A stretch of 10,235 nucleotides of DNA from Thermococci archaeon (lineage in GTDB: Archaea > Methanobacteriota_B > Thermococci > Methanofastidiosales > B48-G16), in assembly GCA_003660605.1 (NCBI GenBank), contig QMUN01000014.1, positions 1 through 10,235 on the forward strand. Direction: 5' to 3'. The notes beneath the pieces are model-generated. The model was given only the letters and a program-made list of their open reading frames with translations, made no database searches and was not told the DNA's origin. Position numbers and translations under genes: made by a program. Positions 1 through 6,538 of the stretch are shown in pieces; position 1 is the first letter of the stretch; the number at the start of each line of letters is the position of its first letter.

Positions 1-250
1 AAACCCAATACCAGCTTTCAGAATAATAGCGAATTATCACTTGAAAGAAGCAAATGGACTTCTTATAGATATAGAAGAACTATTACCTGAAGAAGTACCT
101 GAAGAGATACAAAATCTATTAGACGAAGCACAGGAACATATAAACAACGCGAATACAACTGAAAATTCTATTTATGCGAACAATGAATTGTTAAAAACGT
201 TGGAACTATTGAATGAAGTTTTAAGTAAAACAGAAGTTATCAAAGGATAA
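1..250 (+). CDS. C-terminal end of an unrecognised acidic helical protein (partial)
   Basis: The frame beginning at base 2 is open from the left edge to a TAA at 248-250, so this is the 3' end of a gene that starts outside the window; about 82 residues are visible. A Met-like TTG at 41 exists but nothing favours it as a start, because the open frame runs straight through it. The visible part is rich in Glu, Leu and Asn, with leucine spacing typical of two or three amphipathic helices, and has no cysteine or obvious catalytic motif. I do not recognise the family. It could be the C-terminal tail of a cell-surface or repeat protein, but that is only a guess. A hairpin and T-rich stretch lies just after the stop, as expected for the end of a transcript. 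Confidence 0.6.
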   Translation, partial: NPIPAFRIIANYHLKEANGLLIDIEELLPEEVPEEIQNLLDEAQEHINNANTTENSIYANNELLKTLELLNEVLSKTEVIKG

Positions 251-258
251 CTTCTTCG

Positions 259-313
259 CAGAACTTTTCAGAGACAAGTTCTGTTTTAATTTCTTTTATT
301 TTTCTTATTTTTT
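259..313 (+). terminator. Hairpin plus T-rich terminator
   Basis: CAGAACTT (259-266) and AAGTTCTG (276-283) form a perfect 8-bp stem with a 9-base loop. It is followed by a long T-rich stretch (284-313) with several runs of four to seven T. It lies 9 bases after the stop of the left-edge gene and before the end of the convergent hicB gene, so it probably ends the + strand transcript. Archaeal termination depends mostly on the T tracts, so the hairpin may be accessory. Confidence 0.6.
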
Positions 314-325
314 TAACTTGGGAAT

Positions 326-541
326 TTACACAGCTACTTCTATATATTCAGCCTTAACAGAAGGTTTGGGTATTTCTAATCCTTCTTTTTTTAGCCCTTC
401 AATATGAAACTCTATAGCATTTTTCATCCTTTTAATAGTTTGATCTACAGATGATCCTGTGGCTATACAGCCAGGTAAGTCCGGGCAGTAAGCCGAATAA
501 TTACTTCCTGCTTTTTCAACAATAATTGTGTACCTAAACAT
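326..541 (-). CDS. hicB: HicB-family antitoxin (short form)
   Basis: This 71-residue protein has the HicB signature: an N-terminal strand (YTIIVEK), then YSAYCPDLPGCIATG around residues 16-30, followed by a helix ending in EGLEIPKP. This is the partial RNase H-like fold that binds and blocks the HicA mRNA interferase. There is no added C-terminal ribbon-helix-helix or HTH domain, so this is the short class and any DNA binding would need another route. An AGGTGAG Shine-Dalgarno site (rc of about 549-555) precedes the ATG. The start lies inside the 3' end of hicA on the same strand (8-base overlap), the usual hicA-hicB order. hicB looks intact although its partner hicA is frameshifted, so it may be an orphan antitoxin. 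The family call is firm; activity is inferred. Confidence 0.85.
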   Translation of the reverse strand: MFRYTIIVEKAGSNYSAYCPDLPGCIATGSSVDQTIKRMKNAIEFHIEGLKKEGLEIPKPSVKAEYIEVAV

Positions 542-736
542 CTTTTCTCACCTTTTTTAATTTTGCTTGTTTTAAGATACTATTTAAAGTCCCTTTAGCA
601 ATTTCATCATTTAAATGTCCTGAAATAGTAACTAATCCTCTTTTGGACGATGTTTGTATTGTCTGTGATCACCTTTAGTCCTTTCCAGATACCATCCGTC
701 TTCTTCTATAAGTTTTATAGCTTCTCTTACTTTCAT
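534..736 (-). pseudogene. hicA: HicA mRNA-interferase toxin, frameshifted
   Basis: Read from the ATG at 736-734, the first 29 residues match HicA well: MKVREAIKLIEEDGWYLER followed by TKGDHRQYKH, including the catalytic His of the G-D/S-H-R motif. The frame then stops at a TAG after four more codons. In the next frame the rest of the family pattern continues (SKRGLVTISGH, then LNDEIAKGTLNSILKQA) to a TAG at 536-534 inside hicB. One missing base near 646-650 explains the break: inserting one C after CAT would restore a protein of about 67 residues with H-P-S-K-R. HicA is a double-stranded-RNA-binding-fold ribonuclease that cleaves mRNA. Here it is either truly inactivated, leaving an orphan antitoxin, or the loss is a sequencing or assembly error. 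The frame is also open for about 25 codons upstream of the chosen ATG, but without a good start. Confidence 0.8.
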
Positions 737-766
737 ATAGCACTCTTCCAGTATATGATCATTATG

Positions 767-775
767 ATATAAATA
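767..775 (-). promoter_or_regulatory. Putative TATA box of the hicAB operon
   Basis: On the minus strand this reads TATTTATATC, a good match to an archaeal TATA box. A start of transcription about 25 bases downstream would fall near 745, just before the hicA ATG at 736, giving a very short leader. This rests on position and consensus only. Confidence 0.4.
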
Positions 776-891
776 CTTTTCATCTTCATGGCACAACTCT
801 AAAAGGTAATAAAATTATATTTCGTTCAATTCAATTTTTCCACTTTGATTTTCTCTTCTTTTTTAACTTTCGAAACTTTTTTTAATAATAG

Positions 892-899
892 TTATAAAG
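892..899 (+). promoter_or_regulatory. Putative distal TATA box for the gcvPA operon
   Basis: TTATAAAG fits an archaeal TATA box. Transcription would start around 922, giving a leader of roughly 57 bases before gcvPA. A perfect palindrome (907-919) would then lie between this box and the start site. The 242-base gap 737-978 between hicA and gcvPA holds this box, the palindrome, a second TATA candidate and the hicAB promoter. I see no RNA gene or further open frame in it. Confidence 0.35.
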
Positions 900-906
900 A
901 TCTTCT

Positions 907-919
907 ATCACAGTGTGAT
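907..919 (+). promoter_or_regulatory. Perfect palindrome, possible operator for the gcv operon
   Basis: ATCACA-G-TGTGAT is a perfect inverted repeat with 6-bp arms around one central base. It lies between two TATA-like boxes upstream of gcvPA, where a dimeric repressor or activator could block or aid transcription. The regulator is unknown. A chance palindrome is possible, but the arm length and location favour a protein-binding site. Confidence 0.4.
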
Positions 920-937
920 TTCTTTCATACCCAAAGA

Positions 938-946
938 TTTTATAAC
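938..946 (+). promoter_or_regulatory. Putative proximal TATA box for the gcvPA operon
   Basis: TTTTATAAC, preceded by the purine-rich CAAAGA that could serve as a BRE, would place the transcription start near 967-970. The mRNA leader would then be only about 10 bases and would hold just the Shine-Dalgarno site (AAGGTGAT, 968-975) before the ATG at 979. It competes with the box at 892-899; the sequence does not decide between them. Confidence 0.4.
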
Positions 947-978
947 CTTTCGATGTAACTATCTAAAAAGGTGATTCA

Positions 979-2286
979 ATGAGATACATTCCTGATAGTT
1001 GTGAAGATGAGATACTGAAGGAGATAAATTTTACAAAGGAAAAGCTGTTTTCTGATATTCCGGAGGATCTTAGAAGTGATCTGGATTTATGGGATGAGAA
1101 AAGTGAGATGGAGGTAAAACGGGAGCTAAAAAATATTCTCGATAAAAATAGAGTAATACTCAATTTTCTCGGGGCTGGAGTTTACAATCATTATATTCCT
1201 TCTGCAGTAAAAGAGATAGTGAGAAGAAGCGAGTTTTACTCATGTTATACGCCTTACCAGCCGGAAGTATCGCAGGGAATGTTACAGGCACTCTTCGAGT
1301 ATCAATCGTTAATGGCTGAGCTTCTTGATATGGATGTCGTGAACTCCTCAATGTATGACTGGGCTACGAGCCTGGCAGAAGCAGCTTTAATGTGCTACAG
1401 GGTCAAGAAAAAGCCCAAATTCATCATATCAAAAAATATACATCCAGAAAGGAGAGAAGTTTTGAAAACATATACAGAGGGAATTTTGGAGATAGTGGAG
1501 ATGGAATATAACGAGAAAGGTATCGATCTGGAAGATTTAAAAAAGAATATAGATAATTCCTGCGGAGTTTATATTGAGAATCCCACATTTTTAGGCTATT
1601 TTGAGCACAACCTGGAAGAAATCGGGGAGATAGTACATAAAAACGATGCTTTACTGGTAGCAGGCGTTGACCCCATTTCCTTAGGTATTATAAAACCTCC
1701 GGGAGAGTATGCAGATATAGCTATTGGAGAATCAGTAGGATATCCTGTGAGTTTTGGCGGTCCATTACTTGGGATCTTCGGTGTAAGAAATGATATGAGT
1801 TTGATAAGAAAGATGCCGGGAAGACTCATAGGAGTTACAGAAGATTTGGAAGGTAATTCGGGTTTTGTAATGACTCTGCAGACAAGAGAGCAGCACATAA
1901 GGAGGGAAAAAGCTACAAGCAACATATGTTCAAATGAAGCTCTATGTGCTGTTGCTTCTGCTGTTTATCTGTCCTTTTTAGGAAAAAAAGGTTTAAAAGA
2001 ACTTGCCGAGCTCTGCATGAAGAATTCGAATTATACCATGAAAAGAATTAATGAGATAAAAGGATTCAAAGCTCCCTTGTTCAATTCTCCACATTTTAAG
2101 GAGTTTACAGTATATCACAAAAATATTAGAGAGATAGATAGAAAACTCCTGAAAAAGGATATTCAGGGAGGAGTAGTTCTGGAGAGGATAGGTTTCGATC
2201 TCAAGGATACAGCCCTTTACTGCGTTACAGAGGTGCACAGCAAAGAGGATATTAATAGGCTTATTTCTATTCTGGAGGTGATATAA
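979..2286 (+). CDS. gcvPA: Glycine dehydrogenase (decarboxylating) subunit 1
   Basis: This 435-residue protein is the N-terminal (alpha) half of the split glycine-cleavage P-protein. Together with GcvPB it decarboxylates glycine on PLP and passes the aminomethyl group to lipoyl H-protein, in the cytoplasm. Landmarks are FLGAGVYNHYIPSAV (63-77), YTPYQPEVSQG (90-100), LQALFEYQ (102-109), the PLP-fold region around 225-265 (AGVDPISLG, then VGYPVSFGGPLLG) and RLIGVTEDLEG. Length matches the family (about 440-450). An ideal SD (AAAGGTGATTCA) fixes the ATG. Its TAA overlaps the gcvPB ATG by one base (TAATG), and the gcvPB SD (GGAGGTGAT) lies inside its 3' end, so the two are probably translated together. 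Residue 128 is Trp in SMYDWATS, where relatives usually have Gly (YDGAT). H, T and L proteins are not in the window. Confidence 0.96.
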   Translation: MRYIPDSCEDEILKEINFTKEKLFSDIPEDLRSDLDLWDEKSEMEVKRELKNILDKNRVILNFLGAGVYNHYIPSAVKEIVRRSEFYSCYTPYQPEVSQGMLQALFEYQSLMAELLDMDVVNSSMYDWATSLAEAALMCYRVKKKPKFIISKNIHPERREVLKTYTEGILEIVEMEYNEKGIDLEDLKKNIDNSCGVYIENPTFLGYFEHNLEEIGEIVHKNDALLVAGVDPISLGIIKPPGEYADIAIGESVGYPVSFGGPLLGIFGVRNDMSLIRKMPGRLIGVTEDLEGNSGFVMTLQTREQHIRREKATSNICSNEALCAVASAVYLSFLGKKGLKELAELCMKNSNYTMKRINEIKGFKAPLFNSPHFKEFTVYHKNIREIDRKLLKKDIQGGVVLERIGFDLKDTALYCVTEVHSKEDINRLISILEVI

Positions 2287-3719
2287 TGCTTATTTTTGAT
2301 TATTCAAAAGAAGGTAGAAAGGCTTACTCTCTTCCGCATCCTATCGAAGATACGAAGATAAAGATCCCTGAAAAATTGAAAAGGAAAACGTTGAATCTTC
2401 CTGAGGTGAGCGAGATAGATATTGTCAGGCATTTTATAAAGTTGTCGCAAAAAAATTATGGTGTAGACTCAGGTTTTTATCCATTGGGCAGCTGCACAAT
2501 GAAATACAATCCGAAGATAAATGAAGAGATCGGGTCGTGGGAAAAGGTCACAGATATACATCCTTACCAGGATGAATCTACCGTTTAGGGTTCTCTTGAA
2601 ATAATGTATAAGCTCGGAAAAGCGCTGTGCAAGATAGGAGGCGTCGATAATATAACGCTTCAGCCTGCGGCAGGCGCGCACGGCGAGTATACGGGAATAA
2701 AGATAATAAAAAAATATCTGAAGACAGAAGGATTTGATAAAAATGAGATTATAGTCCCTGACTCCGCGCACGGCACAAACCCAGCTTCTTCTGCAATGGC
2801 TGGTTTCAGAGTTGTCGAGATTCCCTCTAACGAAAAAGGATGTGTGGATCTGGATGCGTTAAATGAAGCTGTCAATGAAAAAACTGCAGGATTGATGCTG
2901 ACGAACCCAAATACACTCGGAATTTTTGAAGAAAATATAAAAGAGATATCAGAGATAATACACGATGCAAAAGGTTTATTGTACTACGATGGAGCCAATT
3001 TAAATGCATTGATGGGATTTGTAAAACCAGGAAATATGGGATTTGATCTTGTGCATTTCAATCTTCACAAGACATTTTCTACTCCACACGGCGGTGGAGG
3101 ACCAGGATCAGGACCCGTGGGTGTGAAAGAATTCTTGAAAGAGTATCTTCCGCATCCCATAGTGGAGTATGACGGGAAAAAATATTATTTAAAGCACGAT
3201 CTTAAAAACTCCATAGGAAAAATTAAAGGATTTTACGGGAACTTCGGAGTGATTGTAAAGGCTTATGCCTACGTTTTAACAATGGGGAACTCGTTAAAGA
3301 AAGTATCCGAGATAGCTGTTTTAAATGCGAACTATATTGCCCAAAAACTAAAAGATATCTATGAGTTTCCTTACAGCGAACTCAGGAAGCATGAGATAGT
3401 TTTATCGTGCGAAAAAATAAAGAAGGATACAGGAGTTACTGCGTTGGATATATCAAAAAGAATACTCGATTATGGCATGCATGCACCGACGATTTATTTT
3501 CCATTGATCGTAAAAGAAGCTTTGATGATAGAACCTACAGAGACAGAATCGAAGGAAGAACTTGATAAATTTATAGATATAATGAGAAAGATACACAGAG
3601 AGTGTTATGAGAATCCGGAAATTGTAAAATCGGCACCGCACAATACAGAAATAAAGAGACTTAACACAGTAAAGGCTACCAAAGAACCTGTACTCTCTTA
3701 TAAAATGTTAAGGAGATAG
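2286..3719 (+). CDS. gcvPB: Glycine dehydrogenase (decarboxylating) subunit 2, with internal in-frame TAG
   Basis: This is the C-terminal (beta) half of the split P-protein and carries the PLP lysine. Read through the TAG at 2586-2588 it has 477 residues, close to the family length. Before the TAG come the conserved SQKNYGVDSGFYPLGSCTMK and HPYQDESTV; directly after it come GSLEIMYKLGKAL and TLQPAAGAHGEYTG, with no missing or extra residue. Further on are VPDSAHGTNPASSA, LTNPNTLG, YYDGANLNALMG and NLHKTFSTPHGGGGPGSGP, with the PLP Lys at about residue 262. The C-terminus (PHNTEIKRLNTVKA, then KEPVLSYK) is typical. Relatives have Gln (ETVQG) at the TAG position; one C-to-T change of CAG gives TAG. 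If TAG stops, a 100-residue fragment without the PLP site results. An ATG at 2604 could restart the C-terminal 371 residues but has no SD. The gene ends in TAG one base before the rhomboid ATG. Confidence 0.9.
2586..2588 (+). other. In-frame amber codon inside gcvPB (codon 101)
   Basis: TAG sits between ...ESTV and GSLEIMYKL in one continuous, conserved reading frame. Three explanations remain: translation as pyrrolysine or another amino acid, a recent nonsense mutation, or a C-to-T sequence error. Long glycine decarboxylases show Gln or Glu at the matching place (AQGY, AEGY), so the position tolerates some change. No obvious stem-loop recoding element follows it by eye. Confidence 0.85.
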
Positions 3720-3720
3720 A

Positions 3721-4299
3721 ATGAAAGGAAAATTTACACTTCTCCTTTTTTCAGTTACATTTTTAGTTTTTATTTACCAGATAAAAACAGGGGTTCTTAT
3801 AGGATTGAATCCCTCCGATCTGCACTATGAAGATTTTATAATTTATGCCTTTTTTCATTCCTCTTCAACCCATTTTGCATTTAATCTTGCCGCTCTTCTT
3901 TTTTTAGGGTATTATCTTGAAGAAAAAATAGGAACAGACAAATTTATTGTTCTTTTTTTTATAACAACAATATTTGCAGGTATTGTCTATGTTCTTATCT
4001 ACCCTTCTGCAGATAGGTTGTGTGTAGGCCTTTCCGGCTTTATTTTCGGAATCGTAGGAGGAAACATTGTGGCATACAAAGAAAAATACAGGAATTATTT
4101 TCTTCTGTCTGCTTTATTTTACATATCTTTTACAGTTTTCCTGATCTACTTTGACATTGTGGGAAACATTGCACATGCAGCGCATCTCGGTGGTTTTTTG
4201 ATAGGGGCAGTTTTGGAGATGTGTTATGAAAAAAGGAAAGAAGGGTATGTTTTAATGTTTTTAACTCTGATTTCGACGATATATCTGGTGATTGTATGA
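3721..4299 (+). CDS. Rhomboid-family intramembrane serine protease
   Basis: This 192-residue membrane protein cleaves other membrane proteins within the lipid bilayer, if it is active. It shows the rhomboid core: an HxxxN motif (HFAFN, 51-55) in the second segment, GLSG (103-106) with the catalytic Ser105, and AHAAHLGG (151-158) with the catalytic His155. About six hydrophobic segments can be seen, near 6-22, 50-66, 75-94, 102-117, 126-147 and 150-166, with a further one at 176-192. There is no extra cytosolic domain, so it is a minimal form. An AAGGAGAT Shine-Dalgarno site lies across the end of gcvPB, whose stop is one base upstream. Its own TGA overlaps the tsr3 start (ATGA). Its place between gcvPB and tsr3 has no clear functional reason; substrates cannot be inferred. 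Confidence 0.88.
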   Translation: MKGKFTLLLFSVTFLVFIYQIKTGVLIGLNPSDLHYEDFIIYAFFHSSSTHFAFNLAALLFLGYYLEEKIGTDKFIVLFFITTIFAGIVYVLIYPSADRLCVGLSGFIFGIVGGNIVAYKEKYRNYFLLSALFYISFTVFLIYFDIVGNIAHAAHLGGFLIGAVLEMCYEKRKEGYVLMFLTLISTIYLVIV

Positions 4300-4784
4300 A
4301 ACTCTTTATTTATCACATGCATCAATGCGATCCAAAAAAATGTACAGGTCTGAAGTTAATGAGGTTGGGATTGGCTGTTCAGGTAAGAAAAATACCAAAC
4401 TGCACGATTTTAAACCCCTTAAGTGAAAAAGCATTTTCTCCTGAGGATAAGAGAGATATACTTGCTCTGGACTGTTCATGGGAGAGATCCAGAGAGATTT
4501 TTTTGAGACACAGGAAAAACTCGAGAGCACTTCCATATTTAGTCGCTGCAAATCCTGTGAATTATGGAAAGCCTACAAAACTATCAACAGTTGAAGCTCT
4601 TGCCGGGGCGCTATACATACTCAATGAAAAAGAGAAAGCTTTAAATATTCTCAGTAAGTTTAGTTGGGGTAGAGTTTTCATTGATCTGAACTGTGAAATG
4701 CTCGAAGAATACTCAAAAGCCAGAAACAGCAGTGAAATGGTAGAACTTCAAAAAAAATTTATTGGTGAGAGAAATGAGGTCTGA
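4296..4784 (+). CDS. tsr3: Tsr3-type rRNA aminocarboxypropyltransferase (DUF367)
   Basis: The family transfers the 3-amino-3-carboxypropyl group from S-adenosylmethionine to a modified uridine in helix 31 of small-subunit rRNA, a late step of small-subunit maturation. The 162-residue protein has the family blocks: [10 protein letters not shown] (12-21), LDCSWE (58-63), [15 protein letters not shown] (79-93), [11 protein letters not shown] (96-106) and [11 protein letters not shown] (122-132), which together form the RLI-like N-terminal part and the SAM-binding SPOUT-like fold. The ATG overlaps the rhomboid stop (ATGA) and is preceded by GGTGAT at about 4288. The 3' end overlaps rpl40e by 11 bases; a tsr3-L40e pair is common in archaea. 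The call is firm from the motifs and neighbours. Confidence 0.93.
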   Translation: MKLFIYHMHQCDPKKCTGLKLMRLGLAVQVRKIPNCTILNPLSEKAFSPEDKRDILALDCSWERSREIFLRHRKNSRALPYLVAANPVNYGKPTKLSTVEALAGALYILNEKEKALNILSKFSWGRVFIDLNCEMLEEYSKARNSSEMVELQKKFIGERNEV

Positions 4785-4917
4785 AATAGCTGAAAAAAGA
4801 TTATTTCATATAAAAATCTGTATGAGATGTAATACAAGAAATGCATGGAAGGCAAAAAGATGCAGAAAATGTGGATATAAAGGACTTAGACCCAAGTCAA
4901 AAGAGAGGAAAGCTTAA
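4774..4917 (+). CDS. rpl40e: 50S ribosomal protein L40e
   Basis: This 47-residue basic protein is the zinc-ribbon ribosomal protein L40e of the large subunit. The four zinc ligands are Cys16, Cys19, Cys30 and Cys33 (C-x2-C-x10-C-x2-C), within [27 protein letters not shown] and a short lysine-rich tail, as in other archaeal L40e proteins. Unlike the eukaryotic version it has no ubiquitin fused to it. GGTGAG at about 4764-4769 is the ribosome binding site, and the ATG lies inside the last codons of tsr3 in another frame. It ends in TAA 16 bases before the aIF1A start. The length is normal for the family (about 47-60 residues). Confidence 0.96.
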   Translation: MRSEIAEKRLFHIKICMRCNTRNAWKAKRCRKCGYKGLRPKSKERKA

Positions 4918-4921
4918 CCAA

Positions 4922-4927
4922 AGAGGT
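4922..4927 (+). promoter_or_regulatory. Ribosome binding site that fixes a TTG start for aIF1A
   Basis: AGAGGT lies 6 bases before the TTG at 4934-4936 and just after the L40e stop. No such site precedes the in-frame ATG at 4841, and that ATG would place about 30 unfamiliar residues inside L40e coding sequence. This favours the TTG start. Confidence 0.65.
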
Positions 4928-4933
4928 TATTCA

Positions 4934-5236
4934 TTGTCTGAAAATGAAGAGATAATAACAAGAGCAAGGGTGCCGAGAAGCGGCCAAGTTATAGGGATAG
5001 TGGAACAGATGATGGGATTTGGAAAGATGAGAGTTAGATGTGTAGATGGAAATACAAGACTCTGCAGGGTTCCAGGCAAGTTCAGGAGAAGGCTCTGGAT
5101 AAAAGTTGGAAATATTGTTTTAATCGAACCATGGGAGCTAAGCAGTGAGGAAAGAGGAGATATTATCTATAGATACACAAGAGCACAGGCAGAATGGCTT
5201 GTCAGGAAGGGGTATCTGGACAGGAATTGGATGTAA
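4934..5236 (+). CDS. eif1A: Translation initiation factor aIF1A
   Basis: aIF1A binds the A site of the small subunit and helps scanning and start-codon selection with aIF1 and aIF2. From the TTG start the protein has 100 residues, the normal archaeal size. The S1-like OB fold covers roughly residues 12-80, with VPRSGQVIGIVEQMMG, MRVRCVDGNTRLCRVPGK, RRRLWIKVGNIVLIEPWE and ERGDIIYRY as clear family blocks; the C-terminal QAEWLVRKGYL is also typical. An in-frame ATG at 4841 would add 31 residues encoded within the L40e gene and unlike the family, so I reject it. The TAA overlaps the rio1 ATG by one base (TAATG). The aIF1A-rio1-KH order is shared by many euryarchaea. Confidence 0.94.
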   Translation: MSENEEIITRARVPRSGQVIGIVEQMMGFGKMRVRCVDGNTRLCRVPGKFRRRLWIKVGNIVLIEPWELSSEERGDIIYRYTRAQAEWLVRKGYLDRNWM

Positions 5237-5979
5237 TGGTGATTTCTCTGAAGTATAAAGAAGGAATCATAAAAGAAAAAAGGCTTGAGAAGGATCCAGA
5301 AATTTTCAGAATCAAATCAGAAGTGTTTGATCATTCCACGCTCATGACTATATACAATCTCCAGAATAGAGGGTATTTGGATTCAGTGGAAAGTATAGTT
5401 TCTACGGGAAAAGAAGCCAATATTTTTTATGGCCTGAGAAAAAAGAGAGGTGTAGCCATAAAGATCTTCAGAACTGCAACTTCCTCCTTTAGAAATATAA
5501 GGGAGTACATACTTTCCGATCCCAGGTTTAAAGGAATAACGTGCAACAGAAGGAAATTAACATATGCATGGGCAAAAAGAGAGTTTAAAAATCTCATGAG
5601 GGTATATAAAAAAGTTAAAGTTCCAAAACCAATAACTGTAGAGAATAATGTACTTTTAATGCAGTTCTTGGGGAGAAAAGGAGTCCCGTATCCAAGAATG
5701 AAAGATATAGGTCCAAAAGATCCTGAAAAAGACTTTGAAGAGATAATAGATAGGATCAAGACTATGTATGATATCGGAATAGTTCACAGCGATCTCAGTG
5801 AGTACAATATCCTTGTAAATAAAGAGATGTATTTTATAGATTTTTCGCAGGGCACGGTACTGGAAGATCCCAACGCTTTGAACTTTTTGGAGAGAGATAT
5901 CAAGAATATAATAAGATATTTCTCTGATTATATTGAGACTCCTGAATTTGAAGAGATATATAAAAAAATCCTCAGGTGA
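5236..5979 (+). CDS. rio1: RIO1 family atypical protein kinase
   Basis: Rio1 is an atypical serine kinase/ATPase that acts in late maturation of the small ribosomal subunit in the cytoplasm. From the ATG at 5236 the protein has 247 residues. Family marks are the nucleotide loop STGKEANIF (56-64), the ATP-binding Lys76 in AIKIFR, the catalytic loop HSDLSEYN (184-191, Asp186) and IDFSQ (201-205, Asp202, metal binding and phospho-acceptor). An N-terminal helical region of about 50 residues before the loop is as in archaeal Rio1. The frame is open further upstream to 5194, but that part is inside aIF1A, and the TAATG overlap with aIF1A points to 5236. A strong SD (AGGTGAT) for the next gene covers its stop. 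Rio2 is less likely because the STGKEAN signature is Rio1-type. Confidence 0.95.
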   Translation: MVISLKYKEGIIKEKRLEKDPEIFRIKSEVFDHSTLMTIYNLQNRGYLDSVESIVSTGKEANIFYGLRKKRGVAIKIFRTATSSFRNIREYILSDPRFKGITCNRRKLTYAWAKREFKNLMRVYKKVKVPKPITVENNVLLMQFLGRKGVPYPRMKDIGPKDPEKDFEEIIDRIKTMYDIGIVHSDLSEYNILVNKEMYFIDFSQGTVLEDPNALNFLERDIKNIIRYFSDYIETPEFEEIYKKILR

Positions 5980-5983
5980 TAAT

Positions 5984-6538
5984 ATGGAAGAGGAATTTGT
6001 GAGAGTTCCGCAGGACAGAGTCGGGACAATAATTGGGAAAAAGGGAAAAACAAAGGAAGAGATAGAAAAGAATCTCAATGTGGATATAGTTATAAAGGAC
6101 GGTGTGGTAAGAATATCCGAAAAAAATACAGAAGATCCTTTAGCTGTCTGGAAGGCTAAAGATGTTATTAAGGCGATGGCAAGAGGATTTTCTCCAGAAA
6201 AAGCCTTTCAACTTTTTAAAAATGGAAAAATCCTAGAAATTTTAGATTTGAATCAATACACAAGAACTAAAAATGATTTATTGAGAGAAAAAGGAAGGGT
6301 AATCGGTAAAAATGGAAAAACCCGGGAGTATATAGAGCACATGACAGGAGCATATATATCTGTCTATGGCAAAACTGTATCTTTTATCGGTAATTTTGAA
6401 GAGGTTTACGATGCAAAAAAAGCCGTGCAGATCTTATTAGAAGGTAAACCTCACTCAGCAGCTTATTATTATCTAGAAAATGCTGCAAAAGAGAGAAAAA
6501 AGGAAAATAAAATAAAAATATGGAAGGAAAGTAAATGA
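5984..6538 (+). CDS. Two-KH-domain RNA-binding protein, Dim2/Pno1-like
   Basis: The protein (184 residues) has two KH folds. KH1 covers about residues 4-65 with IIGKKGKTKEEIE (GxxG loop at 18-21); KH2 covers about 100-153 with RVIGKNGKTREYIE (GxxG at 108-111). The archaeal Dim2/Pno1 homologue binds the 3' end of small-subunit rRNA and initiation factor aIF2-alpha. Its fixed place next to Rio1 and aIF1A fits a job in small-subunit maturation. The start is chosen at 5984 because AGGTGAT lies 4 bases before it; the in-frame ATG further upstream lies within rio1. The C-terminal tail (about 160-184) is lysine-rich and probably flexible. The TGA overlaps the top6B start (ATGA). Confidence 0.92.
   Translation: MEEEFVRVPQDRVGTIIGKKGKTKEEIEKNLNVDIVIKDGVVRISEKNTEDPLAVWKAKDVIKAMARGFSPEKAFQLFKNGKILEILDLNQYTRTKNDLLREKGRVIGKNGKTREYIEHMTGAYISVYGKTVSFIGNFEEVYDAKKAVQILLEGKPHSAAYYYLENAAKERKKENKIKIWKESK

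Noticed and set aside
2589..2650. A stem-loop recoding element after the gcvPB TAG
   Set aside because: No convincing long stem can be seen by eye right after the TAG. Methanogen Pyl decoding often works without one, so absence does not decide the matter.
2604..3719. A separate gene starting at the ATG at 2604, downstream of the gcvPB TAG
   Set aside because: The conserved residues GSLEI lie between the TAG and this ATG, and no Shine-Dalgarno site precedes it. It is best treated as the rest of gcvPB, though a restart is not excluded.
4841..4933. N-terminal extension of aIF1A from the ATG at 4841
   Set aside because: The stretch is encoded inside rpl40e in another frame, has no ribosome site and does not resemble the family; the TTG at 4934 has one.
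5194..5235. Upstream start for Rio1 inside aIF1A
   Set aside because: These residues overlap the conserved aIF1A C-terminus, while the TAATG junction at 5236 is typical of this operon.
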